DNA from: Alphaproteobacteria bacterium
Lineage (GTDB): Bacteria > Pseudomonadota > Alphaproteobacteria > JANQMY01
Length of the DNA: 34,227 nucleotides
Reading direction: 5' to 3'
NCBI GenBank assembly: GCA_028279895.1
Contig: JANQMY010000533.1
Span: 1 to 34,227 of the forward strand
Below, piece by piece: positions 24,439-32,090 of this stretch. The position numbers and the translations under genes are program-made. A model generated the notes under the pieces. That model did not search any database. It saw only the letters and a program-made list of their open reading frames with translations, and was not told the origin of the DNA. Position 1 is the first letter of the stretch. Every line of letters begins with the position of its first letter.

Positions 24439-24864
24439 TCATTCCGGAGCCATTTTATTCGGCGCCCCGAAAAGTTGAAGCTTACGGTTGGTCAGTTTAT
24501 AGCCGAGACGTTCGGCAATTTCCCGCGTCAGGGCTTCGAGCCGTTCATCATGAAATTCGACAACTTCGCCGCTGGCCACATCGATCAGATGATCATGGTG
24601 CCCGCTCTCACGAGCAATTTCGAAACGGGCCCCTTTCCCGGCCTCGAAATCGTGCCGCACCACCAGTCCCATGGCCACAAACGTGTTGAGCGTGCGGTAA
24701 ATCGTTGAAATCGAAATCGAGGGATCCAGACGCTGCGCCCGCCCGCACAAGGTCAACGCGTCCGGGTGGTCGGTCGACGCCTCAAGCGCTTCCAAAATCG
24801 ATTGGCGCTGTCGGGTCATAATGAATCTTCTCCCGCGCGCCCGGACATCGGGATGTATCGACAT
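24439..24864 (-). CDS. fur: Fur-family metalloregulator
   Basis: A 141-residue DNA-binding ferric-uptake-type repressor. The winged helix includes MTRQRQSILEALEAS and SISTIYRTLNTFVAMGLV with RHDF. The dimerisation domain includes FEIARESGHHDHLIDVASGE. The two CxxC zinc motifs of E. coli Fur are absent, as in alphaproteobacterial Fur/Mur. The second metal site is mostly kept (His in TDHPDA, E in FEI, HHDH), but the late His of E. coli Fur (KLTNH) reads KLTNR here, at about residue 127. ATG 24864 lies 5 nt after AGGAG; the adjacent ATG at 24867 is the alternative. It may repress the three fecI promoters. No Fur-box is seen before it. Confidence 0.9.
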   Translation of the reverse strand: MSIHPDVRARGRRFIMTRQRQSILEALEASTDHPDALTLCGRAQRLDPSISISTIYRTLNTFVAMGLVVRHDFEAGKGARFEIARESGHHDHLIDVASGEVVEFHDERLEALTREIAERLGYKLTNRKLQLFGAPNKMAPE

Positions 24865-24997
24865 CATCTCTCCTCAATCAGCCAACGCTCTTTCTATTAA
24901 GACGTGTCAGGGGCCCGAATCGTTACCTCGACACATCCTTTTTTCCGACGCATAGGCTAGGACAGGCGCGAGGTCGATCGCCGTATAAGGCAAACGG

Positions 24998-25018
24998 GAC
25001 CGTCCGAGTCGGACGGTC
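24998..25018 (-). terminator. hairpin after the receptor remnant
   Basis: GACCGTCC-GAGTC-GGACGGTC on the plus strand, 8-bp perfect arms with a 5-nt loop. On the minus strand it follows directly after the TAA of the decayed receptor tail. Only three T follow shortly after, so it is a weak intrinsic terminator at best. It could separate the receptor 2 transcript from fur. Confidence 0.45.
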
Positions 25019-25140
25019 TTACATGAACGCCAATTCGTCCGTCACATTCTGCACGAAGGCGCGCACTTCGGCAGGGCCATACGTGAAAAAGCCGCGCTAA
25101 AGTCGAGAATCTGGTAGCCGCTTCCCTCGAATGTATCGCA
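25019..25140 (-). pseudogene. frameshifted C-terminal remnant of a TonB-dependent receptor
   Basis: Minus-strand translation gives DTFEGSGYQILDFSAAF in one frame and FTYGPAEVRAFVQNVTDELA in the next, ending FM-stop at 25019. Restoring one T in the T5 run at 25086-25090 joins them. The joined peptide aligns with the tail of receptor 2 (GDYILANVGATVDVEPVRLR, then FFVQNVSDELARTF). The last strand of the barrel is missing. It lies just downstream of receptor 2 and upstream of fur. It is best read as a decayed duplicate or a recombination scar. Confidence 0.6.
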
Positions 25141-25204
25141 GCTAAAACAGCGAGACCGGCGGCGAACACAAGTCTACCGAGACGGCGGGCAGCAGCGGAC
25201 CGCT

Positions 25205-27580
25205 CTAAAACCCGGCGCTTGCCGAAATTCCAAATGTCCGCGGTTGCGTTACCGTCGCGGACGAGTCGAGGAACTGGAACGTACGAGCAAGCTCATCGGA
25301 AACGTTCTGTACGAAAAAGCGCAGCCTGACGGGCTCTACATCGACCGTCGCCCCTACATTGGCCAAGATGTAATCGCCCGCTTCGCCATTCGCGTTTGTC
25401 ACATCATTGAAATATTCGCCCACATAGGAGATATCGCCATACACGCCGACAATATCCGTCACCTGCCAATTGCCGCTGAAATTGAATGTCACGCTGGGAT
25501 CGAAGCCGAATTCATTGCCCGCCGATATGTTCAAAACATTCGACGCCACCTCGGTCACTTCCGTATTGAGAAGACCGATCGTCGTGCGCAAGTCGAGCCT
25601 GTCCGTCGGCGAGACCGCGATCTCAAATTCCGCACCATAGGATCTCGACTTCGGCTGGTTGCTGATAATGGTGTCCGGCATACTTAAGCCGGTATCCACA
25701 CTCACGGTGAATTGCTGGTCGCGATACCAATTGTGGAATACGGCCACATTCACGTTTAGGGCTCCATCGAACCCGGCATAACGATATATCCCTTCAAGGG
25801 TCCAGACGTTTTCCGGGTCGAAATCATAAGGTGAAAACAGAAGGTTGCTAAAGCCACGCCCGCCATCGCCATACCCACGGCGTATGGAAGCCCCAACTGT
25901 GTGATTGTCCGTAAGGTCATAAAGGACGCCGAATTGCGGCAGGATCGCCGTATCCTCCACTTGTTCATCGATGATGGCCGGTGCTCCAAAGGTGAAGTTC
26001 CGCAGTTGTTCCGCAAACAGAATACGTCCGCCCAAGTTTACTTCAAGCCGTTCGATCGGACTGATGCGGATGTCGCTGTACACCGAATAGGTATCGCTTT
26101 CATTGTCGATGGTAAGGGGCGTGGTGCCAAAAACTTCGGTATCCCAGTCGGTGACACGGCGCACATAGGCCCCGGCGAGAAACCCCTCGATCGTTTCTCC
26201 ACTATTTCCAAAACGCCATAGCCCTTCAACCGCCAAAATCGTATCGGTCGCGTCCTCAAAGAAGACGACCGAAGAGTTCAGGTCGGTGTCGGTTTCGAAA
26301 GAATCGTCACCATAACTCACTAGCAGTTGGAACGAATGATTTTCATTTATGTCGTAAGTTGTATCCATTCCACCAAAGAAAGAAACGGCATCCACAACCC
26401 GGTAATCGAAGCCGAAGTTAAGCCGGTCTTCGAAAGACACGTTCGGATCGGTTCCGGGTCCGGTCACTGAATTTTGAAATAGGTTCCCGGAAAAATCCAC
26501 ATATGTGCCGGAAAGTTCCGTCCGCAACCCCGGCACGGCGCTGGGTGTCCAGAGCAGTTTGCCGCGCAGGCTGGTGGTTTCGAGCTTTCGCGCATCGCCA
26601 GGATCGCCGGTTCCGCTGTAAAGACCCGGCAAAAACCCGTCGATGGAATCGTGGTCAAGCTGATGTTGGACCACAAAGCGGGCGGCCAGTTCGTCTTCCA
26701 CAAGAGGCCCGGACACCACGCCGCCGAAGCGGTAGCCGAACAGGTCTAACTCGTTGTAGGTGCCTTCGGCCAGAGCACTCGCCTCGAAGTCGAAGGTTGG
26801 ATCTTTCGTCTGCATGACAAACGCCCCGGAAATGGCATTCCGCCCGCGAAGTGTCGATTGGGGGCCGCGATAGACTTCGATTTGCTCAATGTCGAAAAGC
26901 GTCGTGTAAGCGCCGTTGGCCCAAGACGGCGACCGGGCGAAATCGTCGATCACCAGCACCGTGCGCGGCTCAACACCATTTAATGCAGAGTTGCCCAGTG
27001 AGCGGCCGCCGGGACCGGAATTGTTCGTTTGCCCACGGATGGCCGGTAGGCTGTTCCCGTCCGCAAACACCGTATTCGGCAAACCAATCAGGCTTTCATA
27101 AACATCTTGCTGCGCGCGCTGCTCGATATCTCTTTCCACGAGAACGCTTACGCTGGCCAATGTGTCGGACAGTGAACGCGCCGCGCGTTCCCCGCGCACG
27201 ACTATTTCATCGCGTTGCTGCGGAGACAGATTATCTGCTTGGCTCTGCCGGCCGGCCTGCGCAATGATAATGGCACCGCTATCGGAACGGCGCGCCTCAA
27301 GACCAGAACCCTCTAAGAGTTGAGCAACAGCCTCGTCCGCGGTTAGGTCGCCCGATATCGCAGGCGCGGACCTACCAGCCGCGATCTCTTCGGGCACAAC
27401 GACCACAATGCCGTATTGCTGCCCCACCTCCACCAAAGCTTCTTCCAGCGGCTGTGTGGCGATTTCAATCTGCTGCGCCGCCGGCTCCTGGGCGTATACG
27501 GCACTTGGCCCGGAGATCAGAAGCAGCGCTAAGATAGTTACATAATAAATTGATTTTATTATACCTATTGGATTTTTCAC
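25205..27580 (-). CDS. TonB-dependent receptor with STN signalling domain (cassette 2, GTG start)
   Basis: A 791-residue outer-membrane receptor. A signal peptide ends near VYA-QEP (residue 30). The STN domain covers about 35-110 and ends ARRSDSGAIIIAQAG. A TonB-box-like DEIVVRG lies at 124-130. The plug contains LPAIRGQTNNSGPGGRS, IEVYRGPQSTLRGRNAISGA and TKDPTFDFEA. The barrel ends FGISASAGF. Translation begins at GTG 27580, with a purine-rich GGGGGCGAG upstream; no ATG precedes the signal peptide. It shares STN and plug architecture with receptors 1 and 3, but the barrel loops differ, suggesting another ligand. A hairpin and its own leader separate it from fecR. Confidence 0.94.
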   Translation of the reverse strand: MKNPIGIIKSIYYVTILALLLISGPSAVYAQEPAAQQIEIATQPLEEALVEVGQQYGIVVVVPEEIAAGRSAPAISGDLTADEAVAQLLEGSGLEARRSDSGAIIIAQAGRQSQADNLSPQQRDEIVVRGERAARSLSDTLASVSVLVERDIEQRAQQDVYESLIGLPNTVFADGNSLPAIRGQTNNSGPGGRSLGNSALNGVEPRTVLVIDDFARSPSWANGAYTTLFDIEQIEVYRGPQSTLRGRNAISGAFVMQTKDPTFDFEASALAEGTYNELDLFGYRFGGVVSGPLVEDELAARFVVQHQLDHDSIDGFLPGLYSGTGDPGDARKLETTSLRGKLLWTPSAVPGLRTELSGTYVDFSGNLFQNSVTGPGTDPNVSFEDRLNFGFDYRVVDAVSFFGGMDTTYDINENHSFQLLVSYGDDSFETDTDLNSSVVFFEDATDTILAVEGLWRFGNSGETIEGFLAGAYVRRVTDWDTEVFGTTPLTIDNESDTYSVYSDIRISPIERLEVNLGGRILFAEQLRNFTFGAPAIIDEQVEDTAILPQFGVLYDLTDNHTVGASIRRGYGDGGRGFSNLLFSPYDFDPENVWTLEGIYRYAGFDGALNVNVAVFHNWYRDQQFTVSVDTGLSMPDTIISNQPKSRSYGAEFEIAVSPTDRLDLRTTIGLLNTEVTEVASNVLNISAGNEFGFDPSVTFNFSGNWQVTDIVGVYGDISYVGEYFNDVTNANGEAGDYILANVGATVDVEPVRLRFFVQNVSDELARTFQFLDSSATVTQPRTFGISASAGF

Positions 27581-27634
27581 AATTACTCGCCCCCAAAAGA
27601 CTTTTGCGAATGCTAATCACTCGCTCCCGACTTG

Positions 27635-27679
27635 AAGACGCCGCCATGTCTCGGAATGACACAGACGGTTTCTTTTTTT
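27635..27679 (-). promoter_or_regulatory. candidate ECF-sigma promoter of receptor 2
   Basis: On the minus strand an A-tract of 7 (27673-27679) lies 92 nt before the GTG start, and CGTCTT (27635-27640) follows after 32 nt. Spacing and motif match the receptor 1 leader, fitting a promoter read by the FecI-type factor of this or a sister cassette. Confidence 0.35.
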
Positions 27680-27691
27680 GAGGACTTTGCC

Positions 27692-27709
27692 GACCCGCAC
27701 TATCGGGTC
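27692..27709 (-). other. hairpin across the fecR 2 stop codon
   Basis: GACCCG-CACTAT-CGGGTC: 6-bp perfect arms with a 6-nt loop that contains the fecR TAG stop (27700-27702). No T-run follows on the minus strand. It could slow or stabilise the message between fecR and the receptor gene; chance is also possible. Confidence 0.3.
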
Positions 27710-28776
27710 CGCTCCAGATAAACGCCGACCGGGCGCTGATCGACAATCTCAATCGGCAAAGCTTCGGCAATGGTCGTTATCATGCCGTCGATGTCAGAAG
27801 AGTCGAAAGTCCCGGAGAGTTTGAGGTTCTGAGCTTCGCCACCGACAATATACAGAGTTTCCGAATATCGATTGACGTCGTCGATCACGACCGATAGCGG
27901 CGCACGCACATAAACGAGCTGGCCACGACGCCAGGCCCCAATCGTATTTGTATCGATTGTCTTTACGTCGCCGAATCCGTCCCCCTTCGATACATGCACC
28001 TTTTGTCCTGGCCGCAACAGAATTCTTTCGACTGACGGACCGTTTGCGTTGGCCAGATTAGCGTCCGGCGGCACAGCGCTATTGAGACTCAAGTCCTTAG
28101 AAACGCCGACCCGCCCCTCCAATACAGCGACCCGGACGCCACCCGGATCGGTCTGCACATCGAATGCCGTCCCGATGGCGCGCACCTCCGTGCGGTCAGC
28201 CATGACAACAAAAGGCCGATCCGGCGCCTTGGCCACATCGAAGAAAGCATCGCCGAAACGAAGGTCGATACGCCGTAAATTGTCATCCATCTGCACACGG
28301 ATTTGGGAAGAAGCCCCCAAAGTCACTTTGCTGCCGTCCGCCAAATCAAAATCTTTGATCTCGGAGGTACCGGTTGCGAATACACGGTGTTCTGTCGATG
28401 GCGGCTGGAGCCAAGGTCCATTGGTCACGAGCCAGCCGAACACCAAAATAAGCGCCGCACTTGCCGCCAGACTCGATGGAACGAAGGAAGGGTGCGCTTT
28501 CATCCAGGACAGGGCGGCCGAAACAGAACGCATCGTCGGGTGGAACCGTTCCGCCAAAAGGGGCTGGTCATTTACCGAGTCATAGCCGACGTTTCCCAGC
28601 GCGGCCCAAAACTGCTCCGCCTTTTCAAAGGCCGCGCGGTGCCTGGGATCAGAGGCGATCCAGTCCTCGAACGCTTGGCGTTCGCCCGCCGTTACCGACG
28701 GATCGGAAAGCCGCGCCCGCCATTGATGTGCAGCAGATCGAATTTCGTCAGAAGAGGTGTCGGAAACGTCAGTCAT
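27700..28776 (-). CDS. fecR: FecR-family anti-sigma factor / signal transducer (cassette 2)
   Basis: A 358-residue inner-membrane transducer. The cytoplasmic N-terminus (EIRSAAHQWRARLSD to HRAAFEKAEQFWAAL) is the sigma-binding DUF4880-type bundle. The membrane segment is at about 101-120 (SSLAASAALILVFGWLV). The FecR domain includes DFDLADGSKVTLGASSQIRV and LRFGDAFFDVAKAPDRPFVV with VRAIGTAFDVQTDPGGVRV. The C-terminal domain has VYVRAPLSVVIDDVNRYSE and LSGTFDSSDIDGMI. The start codon lies inside the end of fecI (8-nt overlap), so the two are coupled, which should keep sigma and anti-sigma levels matched. Confidence 0.93.
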   Translation of the reverse strand: MTDVSDTSSDEIRSAAHQWRARLSDPSVTAGERQAFEDWIASDPRHRAAFEKAEQFWAALGNVGYDSVNDQPLLAERFHPTMRSVSAALSWMKAHPSFVPSSLAASAALILVFGWLVTNGPWLQPPSTEHRVFATGTSEIKDFDLADGSKVTLGASSQIRVQMDDNLRRIDLRFGDAFFDVAKAPDRPFVVMADRTEVRAIGTAFDVQTDPGGVRVAVLEGRVGVSKDLSLNSAVPPDANLANANGPSVERILLRPGQKVHVSKGDGFGDVKTIDTNTIGAWRRGQLVYVRAPLSVVIDDVNRYSETLYIVGGEAQNLKLSGTFDSSDIDGMITTIAEALPIEIVDQRPVGVYLERTR

Positions 28777-29356
28777 TTGCCTCTCCTCCCCCCTCTTCTT
28801 GTTCGACAGCGTCTTCGATTAGCTGTGTGGCAACGCCGATGTGCCGCACCACCGCCGTTCGGCCGATGCCGATCCGCCTCGAAATTTCGGCCGGCGTTAG
28901 TCCGTGCACGCGGTTCAACATAAAGATCCGCCGGCGCCGGGCGGACATAGCATTGAGCACGTCCGCCACAATCGAAATTTGCTCTTTCGCTATGAAGACG
29001 CGCTCAGGATGCAATTCGTCACTTGTCGCGCCGAATAAATGCGAGACCAGATCGGTCTCATTGCGGTCACGGACGGCTTGAGACCGCTTTTCCGAGAAAA
29101 TAATATTGCGGGCCGTGATCCATAAAAACCCCCGCAAATCGCGGATGGCCGAGAGGCCGCCCCGTTTGTTAAGGTTGGCAAAGGCGCGCTGGGCGACATC
29201 TTCCGGGTCCGGTGGCCCAGCGCCGTAAGCGGCTGTTAAGTCCGAAACAAGTTTGCGGAAATAGTCGGCATAAAGCTTCTCGAAGAGGGGCTGATCGGCA
29301 TCGCCGAGAACAGCCGGCCCGGCACCGTCCAGCTCCCTTTTCTTTAACAACTCCAT
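28769..29356 (-). CDS. fecI: FecI-type ECF sigma factor (cassette 2)
   Basis: A 195-residue ECF sigma factor. Region 2 includes PDPEDVAQRAFANLNKRGGL and IRDLRGFLWITARNIIFSEK. Region 4 includes LNAMSARRRRIFMLNRVHGL and TPAEISRRIGIGRTAVVRHI. The C-terminus is acidic (EQEEGGGEAND). The ATG at 29356 lies 11 nt after its Fur-box. Compared with the cassette 1 factor the recognition helix differs (GRTAVVRH against SRPAVSKH), so promoter preference may differ too. It overlaps fecR by 8 nt. Confidence 0.92.
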   Translation of the reverse strand: MELLKKRELDGAGPAVLGDADQPLFEKLYADYFRKLVSDLTAAYGAGPPDPEDVAQRAFANLNKRGGLSAIRDLRGFLWITARNIIFSEKRSQAVRDRNETDLVSHLFGATSDELHPERVFIAKEQISIVADVLNAMSARRRRIFMLNRVHGLTPAEISRRIGIGRTAVVRHIGVATQLIEDAVEQEEGGGEAND

Positions 29357-29367
29357 AACGCCGCACT

Positions 29368-29420
29368 ATTGTTGAGAATTATTCGCAACTATGCATAGCG
29401 TCTCGATAGTCGGAGATCAA
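29368..29420 (-). promoter_or_regulatory. Fur-controlled promoter of fecI cassette 2
   Basis: On the minus strand the -35 TTGATC (29415-29420), a 17-bp spacer and the -10 TATGCA (29392-29397) are followed by a Fur-box (29368-29392). The left arm ATTGTTGAGAAT is identical to cassette 1; the right arm differs at two of 12 positions, so this box should be somewhat weaker. The box-to-start distance is 11 nt. Confidence 0.82.
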
Positions 29421-29506
29421 TCCGCTTCTAAAGCGCCCACGAGGAGACGGACGAAGAAGTCGCCCCTTGTTCCCCGGAAAATTTGCCGATCTTGATCGCC
29501 AGTGGT

Positions 29507-31927
29507 CTAATAGTCGAACGTCAACTCCAATCCGAATACCTGTGGCGCACCAATCGTCGCCGATCCAAGACCACCACTTCGAAAATCGTCCTGATCAATT
29601 CCAAATGCGTATTCCTCGTCGAAGGCGTTACGAACAAATCCGTACAATGCCCAATTGAAGTTGCTCCGATAGCCAACTTTCGCATTGAACACGATGTAGG
29701 AATCAAGGGCGTTATCATCCGGGTCCAGTGCGCTTGGCGCATTTTCGGAGTCCGAAAAAGCATCAGAGACATAGGTACCGTCAGCACTCACAAAGAAACC
29801 TAATACGTGCTGATAGACCGCGCCAAAGCTCGTTTGAAATTCCGGAGACTGAGGAAATTCATTTCCGTTGAACAGCGGATTAACGTCATCAAAGTCCGTA
29901 AACTTTGTATTGTTGTAACCGACCGTTGTGAAAAGCGTCAGTCCGTCAAGTGGATTTGCAAACAGTTCGGCTTCGAAACCCCAAAGACGCGACTCCCCCG
30001 CATTCGAAATGCGGCCATCCAATTCGTTGATCGTGGTAACGACCTGCTGATCTTTCCAGTCTGCGTAGAACGCATTTGCGTTCAGCAAAATCTTTCCATC
30101 AAGCCATGTAGAGCGATACGAAACCTCATAGTTCCAAAGAAACTCCGAGCCAAACTCAAATGGGTCCCCACCGAGTGTCACACCTGCGCCCCCAGAGCGA
30201 TACCCGCGCTGAACGACGAAAGCGACAGTCTGGTTATCGGTCAGTTCGAATTGCAGACCCGCCTTGGGGAGGAAAGCATCAAACTTTGTGTCAGAATCGA
30301 GTTCCGATCCCACATTGCTCACGAAGAAGGGCGGAAAATCCGGATCCAGCAATGTCGAATTCTGGCTTTGTATGGAAAAATTCTCACGATCGAACCGGCC
30401 GCCGAGGAGCAGCGACAAGCGATCTGTAAACTGATATTTGCCATCAAAGTAAAGAGCCCAATTCTCGGTCTGTCTTGCTGAGACGCCGATGATTGACACG
30501 TTCGTTGACCCAAACGGCGTAACAAAGCCGTCAAACCTCAAATCGCGATCGTTTGCCTGATCACGGTCAAAGTAAAAGAAACCGCCAAGCAAGTTGATCG
30601 CCCCTTCCTCGTAAACCAAGCGAAGGTCAGTTGTGAAAATCTCTTCGGAATCCGATCCCAAATCTAAACTGGTGGCACCAGGTTGAATCCCAAATCGGGG
30701 TGAGGATGTTTCCGAAGCGTCTGAGTACGTGGTTATGGAAACCAGTGAAAGCGCCTCTGTAATCTCGAACTGGAGGTCGACGGCGACGTTATGCGTTGTG
30801 ATGCTTTGTAGCGTCGGATTGTCCACATTCACGGTACGATCAAAAAAATCCGGTCCTTGAACAACGCCCGAGCCAAAACCTGTGCTTGCGTCGCCTTCCG
30901 TATAAACATACGTCACCAGCGCGGAAAAAATATCTGTCGGCTCAAATAGCAGCTTAGAACGCAAGGTCAGAGATTCATCTGCATCTTGATCGTCGCGGCC
31001 GGTGGTTGGATTTGTGATAAATCCGTCCGTCGTTCGAAAGTCACCCGCAACGCGAAAGGCCAACGTATTGTCGATAATTGGTCCGCCAAAGGCAAGGCCG
31101 TAGCGCTGTGTATTGAATTCAGAATATTCGAAACGGCCTTTGGCATCCCAGTCATATGTCGGGTCTTGTGTACGGACGACCACTGCTCCGAAGAGCGCAT
31201 TTCGTCCTTGAATGGTCGACTGAGGCCCGCGGAAAATTTCGACTTGGCTGATATCGAAGATCCCTGACGGGCCGGCTTCGATGCCTAGATTCGATTGGAA
31301 TATATCGTCTACGTAAAGTGTTGAAGAATTCGCTTCGCCGGAAAAGCCGATGCCCCCAATCGCTGAAACCCCGCGTATGGAGAAGATCCCCTCACTGCTC
31401 TCGATCTGTCCGACATTTGGCGCGAACCGGTAAAGGTCCGTAAGGTCCGTGAAGGTCAAGTCTTGGACCAATTCCTCCTCAAGAACCAACACACTGGATG
31501 TGGTGTCCTGGAGGGTGCGCTCGGTTTTTTCACCCGTCACGATGATTACGTCACGCTCATTGTTTCCGGTTGGACCAACCGGCGGCGTGCCCGTATCCGC
31601 CTGAGCAACCACAATAGCGCCACTTTCCGACCTGCGCGCTTCAAGACCGGAATTCGTTAAGAGCTTGGCCAGCGCCTGATCGACCGTCAGATCCCCACTG
31701 ACACGCGGCGCGATCCTGCCTGCAACCAGCGGGGCGGAGAGCACGACCGGTGCACCCGTTTGTTTTGACAGCTCCGTCAATGCCGCCCCAAGAGGCTGCT
31801 CCTCGATCGACACGCTGTGAATGACCGAAGTTGGCGACGCTGCCGTTGCTTGCGCCTGTGCGGGTTGAACCGCAATAGCGGCCGCAAGCGCGATTGCGAA
31901 TACCGAAGTTCCCAATGTGATTTTCAT
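29507..31927 (-). CDS. TonB-dependent receptor with STN signalling domain (cassette 3)
   Basis: An 806-residue outer-membrane receptor. A signal peptide ends near AQA (residue 26). The STN domain at about 36-110 ends ARRSESGAIVVAQA. A TonB-box-like DVIIVTG lies at 126-132. The plug has FSIRGVSAIGGIG, VEIFRGPQSTIQGRNALFGA and TQDPTYDWDA. Near the C-terminus NEFPQSPEFQTSFGAVYQHV is followed by FGLELTFDY. The ATG at 31927 has GAGGGG about 5 nt upstream; a GTG at 31948 would prepend residues before the signal peptide and is rejected. It is closer to receptor 1 and the partial receptor 4 than to receptor 2 in the GNEFP-x-SP barrel segment. Confidence 0.94.
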   Translation of the reverse strand: MKITLGTSVFAIALAAAIAVQPAQAQATAASPTSVIHSVSIEEQPLGAALTELSKQTGAPVVLSAPLVAGRIAPRVSGDLTVDQALAKLLTNSGLEARRSESGAIVVAQADTGTPPVGPTGNNERDVIIVTGEKTERTLQDTTSSVLVLEEELVQDLTFTDLTDLYRFAPNVGQIESSEGIFSIRGVSAIGGIGFSGEANSSTLYVDDIFQSNLGIEAGPSGIFDISQVEIFRGPQSTIQGRNALFGAVVVRTQDPTYDWDAKGRFEYSEFNTQRYGLAFGGPIIDNTLAFRVAGDFRTTDGFITNPTTGRDDQDADESLTLRSKLLFEPTDIFSALVTYVYTEGDASTGFGSGVVQGPDFFDRTVNVDNPTLQSITTHNVAVDLQFEITEALSLVSITTYSDASETSSPRFGIQPGATSLDLGSDSEEIFTTDLRLVYEEGAINLLGGFFYFDRDQANDRDLRFDGFVTPFGSTNVSIIGVSARQTENWALYFDGKYQFTDRLSLLLGGRFDRENFSIQSQNSTLLDPDFPPFFVSNVGSELDSDTKFDAFLPKAGLQFELTDNQTVAFVVQRGYRSGGAGVTLGGDPFEFGSEFLWNYEVSYRSTWLDGKILLNANAFYADWKDQQVVTTINELDGRISNAGESRLWGFEAELFANPLDGLTLFTTVGYNNTKFTDFDDVNPLFNGNEFPQSPEFQTSFGAVYQHVLGFFVSADGTYVSDAFSDSENAPSALDPDDNALDSYIVFNAKVGYRSNFNWALYGFVRNAFDEEYAFGIDQDDFRSGGLGSATIGAPQVFGLELTFDY

Positions 31928-32023
31928 AATACCCCTCGACTGCCCCACACATTCCGCGATCCAGCCTTATTGCGATGGCCGCTTTTGAGAATGCGTTTCA
32001 TTGTTATGAGTCTTCGCGCCGGG

Positions 32024-32048
32024 TTTTTTTTCGCTTTTTTCTTTTTTT
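32024..32048 (-). promoter_or_regulatory. A-tract leader of receptor 3
   Basis: Three A-tracts of 8, 6 and 7 on the minus strand (32024-32031, 32035-32040, 32042-32048). The nearest begins 96 nt before the receptor start, as in receptor 1. About 33 nt further the sequence reads CATTCT where the other leaders have CGTCTT. This is probably part of the receptor promoter, but less certain than in the other two. Confidence 0.3.
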
Positions 32049-32090
32049 GTTTGATTGGCCGGAGGTCGCCGCGCCAAAACCCTTTACTTA

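Noticed and set aside
24868..24960. Fur-box upstream of fur
   Set aside because: No TGAGAAT-N-ATTCTCA-like sequence was found before the fur start, so autoregulation is not claimed.
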